Origin: Prado023 sp963714995
GTDB lineage: Bacteria; Actinomycetota; Actinomycetes; S36-B12; CAIYMF01
Reading direction: 5' to 3'
DNA: 64,000 bases
Assembly: GCA_963714995.1 (NCBI GenBank)
Contig: CAVQQP010000017.1
Coordinates: 62,001 to 126,000, forward strand
The notes under the pieces are model-generated. The model ran no database searches. It was not told the DNA's origin and saw nothing but the letters and a program-made list of their open reading frames with translations. Made by a program: the position numbers and the translations under genes. This document shows positions 39,257-48,344 of this stretch, one piece after another. Positions within the stretch are counted from its first letter, which is position 1, and the number at the start of each line of letters is the position of its first letter.

Positions 39257-39610
39257 ATGCGCATCCCGTTCACCAGTGGCCCGGGAACCGTCGGCCGCGA
39301 GGATCGGCTCGTCCGTGGCGGAATCGCCCTGAGCCTGCTGCTCCTGGTGGGATTCGCCGTTGCCATGTCGGGGAGGTCGGGACCGATCAGCATCGCGATG
39401 ACCCTCCTGGGCCTGTACTTCACCCTGACGGCCGCCCTCGGTCGGGACCCGTTCTACGCCCACTTCGCGATCGACACCCGGACAGACGCAGAGCTCGCGT
39501 CCACATCGGGTGATCACGATGCCTGGGCGGGCGAGCCCGCCCAGGTCCTGGACCTGCGGGAGCCGCATCGGGCCGACGATCACCGCGGCAACTCGCCGCT
39601 CGGACGCTGA
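39257..39610 (+). CDS. DUF2892-type membrane protein
   Basis: A 117-aa protein. The GREDRLVRGGIALSLLLLVGFAVAM beginning and the second membrane segment (ISIAMTLLGLYFTLTAALG) with following DPFYAHFAIDT match the YgaP-like DUF2892 inner-membrane family. The Asp-rich tail is cytosolic. GAGGGG lies just before the ATG at 39257, and in-frame upstream codons lack a ribosome site. Function unknown. Confidence 0.8.
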   Translation: MRIPFTSGPGTVGREDRLVRGGIALSLLLLVGFAVAMSGRSGPISIAMTLLGLYFTLTAALGRDPFYAHFAIDTRTDAELASTSGDHDAWAGEPAQVLDLREPHRADDHRGNSPLGR

Positions 39611-39634
39611 GGGCGGTCCGAGGCGTCGGGCCGT

Positions 39635-40729
39635 TCAGTCGCCCACCGGCTCCTCTCCGGGCTCCGGCGCCCGGGCCCGACTCGGCTGGACGCGCTTCGG
39701 CTCGCCGGGCATCTTCGGGTAGTCCGGCGGGTAGGGCATGTCCTCGAGGCCCTCGTCGCGGACGTCGCGCTCGTACCACTCGAGGACCGGCGTGAGGTCA
39801 TGCGCGACGTCGTCGATGGCGGCATGCGGGTCTCCCAGGGCGGCGAGCCGCGGGGGGACGGTCCGCAGCGTGAAGTCCAGGGGCGCGACGTCGGGCAGCT
39901 CCTCCCAGGTGACCGGCGCGGAGACCGACGCCTCGGCGACCGCCCGCAACGACCAGGCCGAGCGGATCGTGCGGTCGCGGGCGTTCTGGTTGTAGTCCAC
40001 GAACACGGTCCGGCCGCGCTCCTCCTTCCACCACTTCGTGGTCACACGGCCCGGCATCCGCCGCTCGAGCTCCCGCCCGATCGCGATGGCCGCGTGGCGC
40101 ACCTCGGTGAACGTCCACCGCGGTTCGATCCGGACGTAGACGTGCACCCCGCGCCCGCCGGAGGTCTTCGGGTATCCGACCCAGCCGAGCTCGTCGAGCA
40201 TGCCCCGCAGCTCCAGGGCGACCGTCACCGAGTCGTCGAAGTCGGTCCCGGGCTGTGGGTCGAGGTCGATGCGCAGCTCATCGGGATGCTCCACGTCGGC
40301 GGCCCGGACCGGCCATGGGTGGAAGGTGATCGTGCCCAGCTGCGCCGCCCAGACGATCGTCGCCGGCGAGTGCGGGCAGACCTCGTCCGCCGTCCGGCCC
40401 GAGGGGAAGGCGATCCGAGCGGTGCGGACCCAGTACGGCGCCCCGGTGGGGACGCGCTTCTGGTAGAAGGCCTCGCCCTTGAACCCCTCGCGGGTGCTCA
40501 GCCGCGCACCGGGGACCACTCCCCCGGGCCAGCGCTCCAGCGTGGTGGGCCGGTCGCGCAGCGCACGGATCATGACCTCGCCCACCGCCATGTAGTAGTC
40601 GATGACCTCGAGCTTGGTGATCGGTCCGCCCGCCGCGTCGGGGAAGTACGGCTTGGCCGGATTGCTCACCCGGACCTCATGGCCGTCCACCTCGCGGATC
40701 ACCGGTGCGCCGAACGCGTCCTTCGCCAT
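39635..40729 (-). CDS. LigD-type DNA primase/polymerase domain protein
   Basis: A 364-aa stand-alone PolDom of the archaeo-eukaryotic primase superfamily, used in bacterial non-homologous end joining or gap filling. It shows VRVSNPAKPYFPDAAGGPIT, ERWPGGV, the catalytic Asp pair in RIDLDPQPGTDFDD, the His in SGGRGVHVYVRI and the signature TVFVDYNQNARDRTIRSAWS. The C-terminal Pro-rich tail is not conserved. Repair partners would be Ku and an ATP ligase; a ligase is encoded 1.4 kb away. Confidence 0.92.
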   Translation of the reverse strand: MAKDAFGAPVIREVDGHEVRVSNPAKPYFPDAAGGPITKLEVIDYYMAVGEVMIRALRDRPTTLERWPGGVVPGARLSTREGFKGEAFYQKRVPTGAPYWVRTARIAFPSGRTADEVCPHSPATIVWAAQLGTITFHPWPVRAADVEHPDELRIDLDPQPGTDFDDSVTVALELRGMLDELGWVGYPKTSGGRGVHVYVRIEPRWTFTEVRHAAIAIGRELERRMPGRVTTKWWKEERGRTVFVDYNQNARDRTIRSAWSLRAVAEASVSAPVTWEELPDVAPLDFTLRTVPPRLAALGDPHAAIDDVAHDLTPVLEWYERDVRDEGLEDMPYPPDYPKMPGEPKRVQPSRARAPEPGEEPVGD

Positions 40730-40786
40730 CCCGCGAACGCTAGTACCCGAATCGGCCCCCGTCCCGCCGGTGTGCAGCCCGCGCCA

Positions 40787-40860
40787 CCGCAGACCCTCCC
40801 GGACGGGTCAGCCCCTCCAGTCCGGACGGGAGGATCTGTACCGATCGGGAGGGTCTGCGG
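40787..40860. repeat. Long inverted repeat and G-rich repeats upstream of msrB
   Basis: CCGCAGACCCTCCC (40787-40800) pairs exactly with GGGAGGGTCTGCGG (40847-40860). The 46-nt loop contains further GGACGGG/CCGGACGGG copies. A run of related G-rich units (GGGGAGCCGGCGG, GGGGAGCCTGCGG, GGTGAGCCGGCGG) follows at 40860-40905. It lies in the 248-bp divergent gap between the polymerase gene and msrB; its role is unknown. Confidence 0.55.
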
Positions 40861-40977
40861 GGGGAGCCGGCGGGGGGAGCCTGCGGGGTGAGCCGGCGGG
40901 GGGGCCCGGGGTGGGTCGGGTGGGTGGGGCGTCGGGCTCCGGTTTCGCGTCGCGGTCGTGGCGCTTACCGTGGGGGG

Positions 40978-41418
40978 ATGGGCCACCACGTCTCCCCCAC
41001 CCGTCCGGACGGCACCCCCTACGAGGTCGCGCTCACCGAGGAGGAATGGGCCGCACGCCTGACCCGCGACGAGCTGAAGGTGCTGCGCGAGGGCGGCACC
41101 GAGCGGCCGTTCGTCGGTGAGTACACCGACACCAAGGAGGTCGGCGTCTACTCGTGCCGGGCGTGCAACGCGGAGCTGTTCCGCAGCGAGACGAAGTTCG
41201 ACTCGCACTGCGGGTGGCCGTCGTTCTTCTCGCCGCTGGCCGGTGACGCGATCATCGAGATCGAGGACCGGTCGATGGGGATGACGCGCACCGAGGTCCG
41301 GTGCGCCGCGTGCGGCTCGCACCTGGGCCACGTGTTCGCCGGCGAGGGCTACGGGACCCCGACGGACCTGCGCTACTGCATCAACTCGATCAGCCTGCGG
41401 CTCACGACCGAGGGCTGA
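40978..41418 (+). CDS. msrB: Peptide-methionine (R)-S-oxide reductase
   Basis: A 146-aa MsrB that repairs methionine-R-sulfoxide in proteins. Zinc-binding CxxC pairs are CRAC (YSCRACNAELF) and CAAC (VRCAACGSHLG); the core FDSHCGWPSFF is present, and the catalytic Cys is in LRYCINSISL. The ATG at 40978 gives the usual N-terminus; longer upstream reading is GC-rich noise. It converges with hemQ, 10 bp apart. Confidence 0.96.
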   Translation: MGHHVSPTRPDGTPYEVALTEEEWAARLTRDELKVLREGGTERPFVGEYTDTKEVGVYSCRACNAELFRSETKFDSHCGWPSFFSPLAGDAIIEIEDRSMGMTRTEVRCAACGSHLGHVFAGEGYGTPTDLRYCINSISLRLTTEG

Positions 41419-41428
41419 CCGACTGGGC

Positions 41429-42139
41429 TCAGCCGCGCAGCAGGGCGTCGGCCGTCGCCACCTCGACCCGGTGACCGGTGTAGAACGGGACCTCCTCGCG
41501 CACGTGCCGGCGCGCCGTCGAGCCGCGCAGGTGGCGCATCAGGTCGACGATCCGGTGCAGCTCGTCGGCCTCGAACGCCAGCATCCACTCGTAGTCGCCC
41601 AGGGCGAACGCCGCCACGGTGTTGGCCCGCACGTCCGGGTACTCACGGCCCATCTGGCCGTGCTCGACGAGCATCGCGCGGCGCTCGGACTCCTCGAGCA
41701 GGTACCACTCGTAGGAGCGGACGAACGGGTACACGCACACCCACTCCCGCGCCCGCTCGTCGGCGAGGAAGGCCGGGACGTGCGACCGGTTGAACTCCGC
41801 GGGACGATGCAGGGCCATCTGCGACCACACGGGCACCAGCCGCTCGCCGGCCACGTCGGCGACGGCCCGGTAGGCCGCCTGCAGGGACTCCGCGGTGGGA
41901 CCGTGCCACCAGAGCATCAGGTCCGCGTCCCCGCGCAGCCCCCCGACGTCGTAGGCGCCGCGCAGGACCACGTCCTCGCCGGCGGCAGCGGCGACCACCG
42001 ACGCGAGATCGCCGGACCCGCTCGGCACGCCCGGCACGAGCCGGTACACCGACCACATGGTGTAGCGGATCTGGTCGTTGAGGTCACGGGCAGCCTTGCC
42101 CTGGCCCGGGCGCTTGCCCGACTCGGTGGGTTCAGCCAC
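41429..42139 (-). CDS. hemQ: Coproheme decarboxylase HemQ
   Basis: A 236-aa chlorite-dismutase-family protein that oxidatively decarboxylates coproheme to haem b, the last step of the coproporphyrin-dependent pathway. It shows IRYTMWSVYRL, YPFVRSYEWYLL with the reactive Tyr, the probable haem-ligand His in MLVEHGQMGREY, and VPFYTGHRV. The GTG start at 42137-42139 overlaps the hemY stop, so the two are coupled. Confidence 0.92.
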   Translation of the reverse strand: MAEPTESGKRPGQGKAARDLNDQIRYTMWSVYRLVPGVPSGSGDLASVVAAAAGEDVVLRGAYDVGGLRGDADLMLWWHGPTAESLQAAYRAVADVAGERLVPVWSQMALHRPAEFNRSHVPAFLADERAREWVCVYPFVRSYEWYLLEESERRAMLVEHGQMGREYPDVRANTVAAFALGDYEWMLAFEADELHRIVDLMRHLRGSTARRHVREEVPFYTGHRVEVATADALLRG

Positions 42140-43643
42140 GACGACCTCCGGGGGTCTCCACGAGCGCGTGGGCGACCCTTCCGGCCGCCTCGTAGGCCGA
42201 GCCGACGCACGCCGCGACCCCGACCCCGTCGTAGGACGCCCCGCACAGCGCGAGGCTGGGCTGCTCGCGCAGCCCCTGCGTGATCCGCTCCAGCCGCGCC
42301 CGGTGGCCCACTGCGTACTGCGGCAGCGATCCTCCCCACCGGGTGACGCGCGTGTCGACCGGGGTCGCCTCGATGCCCAGCAGATGAGCCAGGTCGAGCC
42401 GCGCGAGGTCGACGAGCTCCTCGTCGGAGCGCTGCAGCACCTCGGCATCCCCATGGCGGCCGATCGAGATGCGCACCAGGCGCAGGCCCTCGCGATGGGC
42501 CGCATCGCCCATCCAGGCCCATTTGCGGTCCAGGCAGGTCACCGACTTGACCATCCGGCCCTCCACCGGCGGGACGAGCAGGCCCGACCCGTCCATGTGG
42601 GCGTGCAGATCGCTCGCGCGGTAGGCCAGGGCCAGGACGGCCACGCTCGCGGTCTCGATCCCGGAGAGCTCCAGCGCGACGGTGGGGACCACGTCGGCCA
42701 GCAGTCGGGCGGCCGGTGCGGCGGGGGTCGCGATGATCACGCCGTCGGCCTGGATCAGCTCCGGGGAGGATGCCGGTCCCACCTCCACCTGCCAGCCGGT
42801 CTCTGTGGGCGTCAGGCCCCGGACCGTCGTGCGCGTGCGGATCTGCACCCCGCTGCCCACCAGCGCCGCAGCCATCGCACCGGGCACGCGCCCGACACCC
42901 CCCACGACGCCCCGGAACGGCAGGCCGCGCCGGGCACCCGCGGCCTCCATGCCGCCACCGGCCACCCGCTGGGTCGCGCTGAGCAGCGATCGGTCATGGC
43001 GCAGCTCGCGGAACAGCGCAGGCATCGTGGCCTGCATCGACAGCGCGTCGGCGCGACCGGCGTAGACCCCACCGAGCAGCGGCTCGACGAGTCGATCCAC
43101 GACCTCCCGGCCGACGCGGGCGGAGATGAACTCACCGACGGAGACGTCCTGGCCCATCGGTGTCGGCGAGATGACCCGGTCGAGGGGTACGCGCAGCAGG
43201 CCGGCGGGCGACAGGACCTCGCTGGCGGCCAGGGACCGCAGGTCCGTGGGGATCCCCATGAACTGTCCCCGAGGCATCGCGCGGACCCTGCCGCGGCTGT
43301 ACACGGAGGCCTGGAAGACGCTCGGCGTCACGAGGTCGTCCTCGAGCCCGACCTCACGGGCCAGGCGCAGCGCCTCAGGCCGGCTCGCGACGAACGACTC
43401 CGCGCCCTCGTCCACGGCGATGCCCGCCACGTCGCTGACCGAGAGCTTCCCGCCGACGTGGGGGGCGGCCTCGAGCAGCGTCACCTCGATGTCGGCGTGG
43501 GTGCGCACCAGGTACCACGCGGCGGCCAGGCCCGAGATGCCCCCGCCGACGACGACGACGTGCCTGCGCGGTGCCGGGACCGGCGACGGCGTGGGCGAAC
43601 CGGCGGATGCTCCCGTCCTGCGGGTGGTTCTCTTGGCGGTCAC
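42132..43643 (-). CDS. hemY: Coproporphyrinogen III oxidase (protoporphyrinogen oxidase family)
   Basis: FAD enzyme of about 503 aa (HemY/CgoX) that oxidises coproporphyrinogen III to coproporphyrin III in bacteria with HemQ. The FAD fold starts with HVVVVGGGISGLAAAWYLVR; EAAPHVGGKLS, ESFVASRPEALRL and the C-terminal LALCGASYDGVGVAACVGSA FAD-binding stretch are typical. I chose the GTG at 43641-43643; an ATG at 43692 would overlap the hemE stop. The operon order is hemE-hemY-hemQ. Confidence 0.92.
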   Translation of the reverse strand: MTAKRTTRRTGASAGSPTPSPVPAPRRHVVVVGGGISGLAAAWYLVRTHADIEVTLLEAAPHVGGKLSVSDVAGIAVDEGAESFVASRPEALRLAREVGLEDDLVTPSVFQASVYSRGRVRAMPRGQFMGIPTDLRSLAASEVLSPAGLLRVPLDRVISPTPMGQDVSVGEFISARVGREVVDRLVEPLLGGVYAGRADALSMQATMPALFRELRHDRSLLSATQRVAGGGMEAAGARRGLPFRGVVGGVGRVPGAMAAALVGSGVQIRTRTTVRGLTPTETGWQVEVGPASSPELIQADGVIIATPAAPAARLLADVVPTVALELSGIETASVAVLALAYRASDLHAHMDGSGLLVPPVEGRMVKSVTCLDRKWAWMGDAAHREGLRLVRISIGRHGDAEVLQRSDEELVDLARLDLAHLLGIEATPVDTRVTRWGGSLPQYAVGHRARLERITQGLREQPSLALCGASYDGVGVAACVGSAYEAAGRVAHALVETPGGRRG

Positions 43644-43668
43644 AGGACCACTGTGCCATCCCCCGCCC

Positions 43669-44844
43669 TCAGGCGGGCGACCCGACCCGCTCATTGCCCG
43701 CCACGGCGGGCACCGGTCCGCTGGCGTGCACGCGCTCGACGATCCGGGTCAGGACGTCGGGATCGGTGTCCGGCAGCACCCCGTGCCCGAGGTTGAAGAT
43801 GTGCCCACGACCGCTGCGCCGGGCCGCGGCCAGGACGGCGTCCACCCGCTCGGCCACCGCCTGCGGGCTGGCCCGCACGACCGCCGGGTCGAGGTTGCCC
43901 TGCAGCGCCGCACCGGGGCGCACCCTGCGGGCTGCCTCGTCGAGCGGCACGCGGAAGTCCACGCCCATCACCTCCGAGCCGGCGTGCGACATCGTCGCGA
44001 GCAGCTCGCCGGTGCCCACGCCGAACAGGATCCGCGGGATGCCGCGCGGACCCGAGAGGTCCTCGACGGCTGCCAGCGCAGTGCGCACGTGTGGCAGGAC
44101 GAGCGCCTCGTAGTCCGCCGCGGGCAGCGCCCCGGCCCAGGAGTCGAACAGCTGGACGGCGCTGGCCCCGGCCAGGACCTGCATCCGCAGGAAGGCTCCT
44201 GCGATGCGCGCCAACCGGTCGGCGAGGTCGTTCCAGAGCACCGGATCGGAGTACATCAGGGCCTTGGTGCGGGCATGGTCGCGGCTCGGTCCACCCTCGA
44301 TCAGGTAGCTGGCGAGCGTGAACGGGGCCCCGGCGAACCCGATCAGGGGCGTGCTGCCCAAGGGACCGGTCGGCCCGGAGAGGATGCGGACGGCCTCGAG
44401 GACGGGAGCCACGTCCTCCTCGGTCACGGCCCGCAATGCCGCCACCCCCGCCGCATCGCGGATCGGCTCGGCCACCACCGGGCCGACCCCGGGGACGATG
44501 TCGAGGTCCACGCCGATGGCCTTGAGCGGCACGACGATGTCGGAGAAGAAGATGGCGGCGTCGACACCGTGCCGGCGGACCGGCTGGTGGGTGATCTCCA
44601 CGACGAGGTCCGGGGTGAAGCAGGATGCCAGCATCGCGGTGCCCTCGCGGATCCTGCGGTACTCCGGCAGGGAGCGGCCCGCCTGGCGCATGAACCACAC
44701 CGGGGTGTGCTCCACGGCCTCGCCGCGAGCGGCGCGCAGCAGCGCGGCGTCGGCAGTCCGGCCCGCCACCAGGGGGTGGTCGGGGCCGAGGGCGGCGGGC
44801 GGGTTCGAGTCGTCGGCGGTGGGGCCGGATCCGGATGCGGTCAC
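43669..44844 (-). CDS. hemE: Uroporphyrinogen decarboxylase
   Basis: HemE removes four carboxyls from uroporphyrinogen III to give coproporphyrinogen III. It shows TPVWFMRQAGRSLPEYR with the catalytic Arg, the catalytic Asp in AIFFSDIVVP, FAGAPFTLASYLIEGG, QLFDSWAG and HIFNLGHGVLPDT. The GTG start at 44842-44844 gives about 391 aa; the frame is open further upstream without similarity. It is the first gene of the haem operon, diverging from the SDR gene. Confidence 0.95.
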   Translation of the reverse strand: MTASGSGPTADDSNPPAALGPDHPLVAGRTADAALLRAARGEAVEHTPVWFMRQAGRSLPEYRRIREGTAMLASCFTPDLVVEITHQPVRRHGVDAAIFFSDIVVPLKAIGVDLDIVPGVGPVVAEPIRDAAGVAALRAVTEEDVAPVLEAVRILSGPTGPLGSTPLIGFAGAPFTLASYLIEGGPSRDHARTKALMYSDPVLWNDLADRLARIAGAFLRMQVLAGASAVQLFDSWAGALPAADYEALVLPHVRTALAAVEDLSGPRGIPRILFGVGTGELLATMSHAGSEVMGVDFRVPLDEAARRVRPGAALQGNLDPAVVRASPQAVAERVDAVLAAARRSGRGHIFNLGHGVLPDTDPDVLTRIVERVHASGPVPAVAGNERVGSPA

Positions 44845-44999
44845 GGGCTGAATCGTCCCACGGCGCGAGGGATCGCGCGGAGGTCGAGCCCGCTCGGGCT
44901 CCCCTCGGTCGGCCGCCAGCATCGACGTCGGGCGGCGCGACGACGCGAAACGGGGCCGTCCGGTCCGCGGTCCGGGACCTTTGGACCACGCGTCTGAAG

Positions 45000-45014
45000 T
45001 TACCGGTCAGTAGG
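45000..45014. promoter_or_regulatory. Imperfect palindrome upstream of the SDR gene
   Basis: TTACCGGTCAGTAGG lies in the divergent hemE/SDR gap, 58 bp before the SDR start codon. The core TACCGGTCAGTA matches its reverse complement at 8 of 12 positions and looks like a TetR-family operator of the kind seen near actinobacterial lipid genes. Resemblance only; no regulator gene is adjacent. Confidence 0.3.
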
Positions 45015-45072
45015 CTGGCGGCATGCCGGGCGTGACCCTGCCCGGTGACATCCATGGCTGGAGGCGGTTGGC

Positions 45073-46164
45073 GTGAGTTCGTTGTTGATGACGGGGTTCC
45101 CCGGGTTCCTGGGCTCGGCGCTGCTGCCGAAGATCCTCGCGCGACGCGAAGGGGTGCAGGCCGTGTGCCTGGTGCAGCCGCACTACGTGCCGATGGCCAC
45201 CGAGCGGATCGCCGAGATCGAGGCTGCGCACCCGCACACCAAGGACCGGATCTCCCTGGTGGAGGGGGACATCACCGCCCCCGGACTCGGCATCGACTAC
45301 GTCGATCGAGCCCGGCTCGAGTCGGTGACCGAGGTCTGGCACCTGGCCGCGGTGTACGACCTGTCCGTGCCCGAGGAGATTGCCCGCCGGGTCAACGTCG
45401 AGGGCACGGCCCACGTCATCGAGTTCTGCCTGGCCCGCCCGGAGTTCTCCCGCCTGCAGTACGTGAGCACCTGCTATGTCAGCGGTGACTTCGACGGCAG
45501 GTTCCCCGAGGATGAGCTCGACCTCGGGCAGGGGTTCCTCAACCACTACGAGTCGACGAAGTTCGAGGCCGAGGTCCTGGTGCGCCGGGCGATGAAGTCC
45601 GGCCTGCCCGCGACCATCTACCGACCCGGTGTCGTGGTCGGTGACTCCCGGACCGGCGAGACCCAGAAGTACGACGGTCCCTACTTCCTCGCCGGGTTCC
45701 TCAAGAAGCAGCTCTCCGTGGCCTTCGTGCCCGCGCTCGGCGACGCCGACAAGGTCCGGTTCGGCCTCGTGCCCCGCGACTACGTGATCGACGCCATGGA
45801 CGCGCTGTCGGTCATGGACAAGTCCCTGGGACGCACCTACGCCCTCACGGACCCCAACCCGCCCACCGCCCGGCAGCTCGTCGACGTGTTCGCCGAGCAC
45901 CTGGGCAAGAAGGTGGTCTGGGTGCGCCTGCCCCTCGGCCTGACCCACGCAGTCGTGGGCGGTGTGCCCGGTCTGGAGGGCCTCCTCGGACTGCCCGCCG
46001 AGGGGCTGGACTACTTCGCCTACCGCACGGTGCACACCACCGACAACGCGGTCGCCGACCTCGAGGGGACCGGGGTCTCCTGCCCGGCGTTCGCCGACTA
46101 CGCCGGCACGCTGCTGGACTTCATGAGCGCCCATCCCGAGTTCGACTCGTCCGCGATGACCTGA
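45073..46164 (+). CDS. Extended SDR, fatty acyl-CoA reductase-like (NAD_binding_4)
   Basis: A 363-aa NAD(P)-binding extended short-chain dehydrogenase. The cofactor loop is LLMTGFPGFLGSALLPKIL, followed by LVEGDIT, VWHLAAVYDLSV, the substrate-region YVSTCYVSGDFDG and the catalytic Tyr-Lys in NHYESTKFEAEVLV. This pattern is that of the male-sterility/acyl-reductase SDR group rather than sugar epimerases. The GTG start has GGAGG upstream. It ends 57 bp before the acyl-ACP-reductase-like gene and is probably co-transcribed with it; a joint role in lipid aldehyde/alcohol metabolism is inferred. Confidence 0.82.
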   Translation: MSSLLMTGFPGFLGSALLPKILARREGVQAVCLVQPHYVPMATERIAEIEAAHPHTKDRISLVEGDITAPGLGIDYVDRARLESVTEVWHLAAVYDLSVPEEIARRVNVEGTAHVIEFCLARPEFSRLQYVSTCYVSGDFDGRFPEDELDLGQGFLNHYESTKFEAEVLVRRAMKSGLPATIYRPGVVVGDSRTGETQKYDGPYFLAGFLKKQLSVAFVPALGDADKVRFGLVPRDYVIDAMDALSVMDKSLGRTYALTDPNPPTARQLVDVFAEHLGKKVVWVRLPLGLTHAVVGGVPGLEGLLGLPAEGLDYFAYRTVHTTDNAVADLEGTGVSCPAFADYAGTLLDFMSAHPEFDSSAMT

Positions 46165-46221
46165 GCCACCCGGACCCACCACCCCCTCTCCCACGCTCGA
46201 CCCCCCCACCTGGAGCACACC

Positions 46222-48292
46222 GTGAACCCCGACAAGCCCGCCGTCATCGTCAATGTCAGCCTCGCCGGTTCCGACCGGGACTACGACCAGCACGTCACGT
46301 TCCTCGACAACGAGTTCCACCTGCGCCGGATCGGCACGAACGGTGACGTCGCCGGAGCCGAGGAGCTGGTCCGCAAGTGGGCCGACGACGCGGACGTCAT
46401 CGCCGTGACAGGCATCCGCGAGGCCCGGGTGGCCGGCCTCTACGACGGGGAGCTCGAGGCGGTGAACAAGGTCAAGCGCGCCACCCGGATGATCCCCGTG
46501 ACCGACGGGCACGTCCTGCGCGACGTGCTGCAGGAGTGGTCGATCCGCCACGTCCAGGCCGCGATGCCCGGCTTCTACACGAACGCCAGGGTGCTGGTGC
46601 TCGGCGGCAGCAACCACGCCCGCACCATCCGGATCCTGCGCGAGTACACGCAGAACTTCGACTTCGCCGATCCCCTGCTGCGCATCGACCTGTCACGCCG
46701 CCTGCACGGCAACCCGGTGCTGAGCCTGGCCACGGATACGACGTCCGGTGCCGTCCAACGACTCCCCGGATTCGTGCGGGCCCGGATGCAGACCCCCGGG
46801 CGCACCCTGAGCACCGCGCTGGCACGTCGCGAGCTGGCCGACGCGCACGTCATCGTGGGGTCCTACGAGGAGTTGATGGCCTTCGGCATCGACTCCCTGC
46901 GCGGCAAGTCCGTGATCACCAGTGCGATCTCCGACGAGCGACTTGAGGACCTCAAGGCCCTGGACGTGGACATGGTCCTCGACTCGACGCCGCAGCCGTT
47001 CGACGTGACGGTGAATGTGGCGGTCCTCGAGGCCCTCATGGTGGCGGCGTCCTCCAGCCCCCTGGGCACCCTGACCAACGACGACCTGCTCGACATCATC
47101 GTCTCGTCCGGCCTCGAGCCGCGCGTGCTGTACCCGAACGGGTACCGGCGGCGCAGCCGCTTCGCGTTCGTGATCCACCCGCTGTCGCAGCGCTACCTGA
47201 CGCAGGTCGGGGCGATCAAGGCCATCGAGAAGTACTCGCCCGTGGTGGTCATGGACGTCGTCGAGAAGGGCATCGCCTACATGCCCCCGATGATGCACAG
47301 CCGGATCACCGGCGTCGTCTCCCCCACCGGCGACGAGGCCGAGGGCTGGCTGATCACCGTGGGCGGCACGCCCAAGGAGCTGATGAGCCACAGCCCGGAG
47401 TTCACCTACGCCCGGTTGCTGGCCGCCGCGGACAAGGCCAAGGAGCTCGGCGCGCAGATCATGGGCCTCGGGGCGTTCACCAAGGTCGTCGGCGACGCGG
47501 GGGTCACGGTGGCCAAGCAGGCGCCGCTGCCCATCACGACCGGCAACAGCTACAGCGCATCCGGCGCGCTGTGGGCCGCTCACGACGCCCTCGAGCGCCT
47601 CGGCCTGGCCGAGCGTGACGAGGACGGCCGCATCGAACGGCAAGGCGATGGTCGTCGGGGCCACGGGCGCGATCGGCTCGGTCTGCTCCCGGCTCCTGGC
47701 CCTGGCCAGCGACGACCTGTACCTGATCTCGCCGGAGACGGCCAAGCTGCTGTCGCTCAAGGGCGAGATCGAGCGGGAGAACCCGCGCGGCGACGATCCA
47801 CATCGCGGCGACTCCCGGTGAGTACCTGTCGGAGATGGACATGATCGTCACCGCGACCTCCGGCGCCGGCAAGAAGGTGCTGGACATCATGGCCGTGAAG
47901 CCCGGGTGCGTGATCACCGACGTCGCCCGCCCCCTGGACCTCTCCGCCGAGGACGTCGCCAAGCGCCCCGACGTCCTGGTCATCGAGTCCGGTGAGATCC
48001 AACTGCCCGGCGATGTGCACATGGGCAACATCGGCCTGCCCCCGGAGTGGCCTACGCCTGCCTCGCGGAGACGATCGCCCTGGCCCTCGAGGGTCGCTAC
48101 GAGACGTTCACGGTCGGGCGCAACATCGAGTGGGAGAAGGTCAAGGAGATCTACAAGATCGGGCTCAAGCACGGGATGAAGCTCTCGTCCATCTCCGGGG
48201 TCAACGGCGTGTACACCGACGAGGACCTCACCCGGATCCGCGAGCTGGCGCTGGAGCGGCGCGCGCAGATGGCAGCGGCCTCGGGCAGCTGA
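46222..48292 (+). CDS. Fusion protein with C-terminal acyl-ACP reductase (AAR)-like domain (frameshifted)
   Basis: About 690 aa after repair. Residues 1-310 form an unrecognised region (VLVLGGSNHARTIRILREY, VIVGSYEELMAFGIDSLRGK). From about residue 312 it follows cyanobacterial long-chain acyl-ACP reductase: FAFVIHPLS (AAR: GLIGHLTS), IMGLGAFTKVV, PITTGNSYSA (AAR: FTTGNTHTA), the Rossmann motif MVVGATGAIGSVCSRLL (AAR: VCGATGDIGSAVCRWL), then YACLAETIALALEG, whose Cys (48059-48061) aligns with the acyl-thioester Cys of AAR (FACFAEAILLEFEG), and FTVGRNIEWEKV...KHGM. The frame breaks near 47638, 47800 and 48047. AAR makes fatty aldehydes; that activity here is inferred. It follows the SDR gene. 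Confidence 0.78.
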
Positions 48293-48344
48293 CGCGCGCT
48301 GCCCGGCTTGCGCGGGTGCCGGCGACGTGGCGACGATGGCCGGC

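Noticed and set aside
46222..48292. Programmed ribosomal frameshifting in the AAR-like gene
   Set aside because: The breaks are at unrelated sequences without slippery heptamers, and the same kind of break is found in pnp, dapB and acnA.
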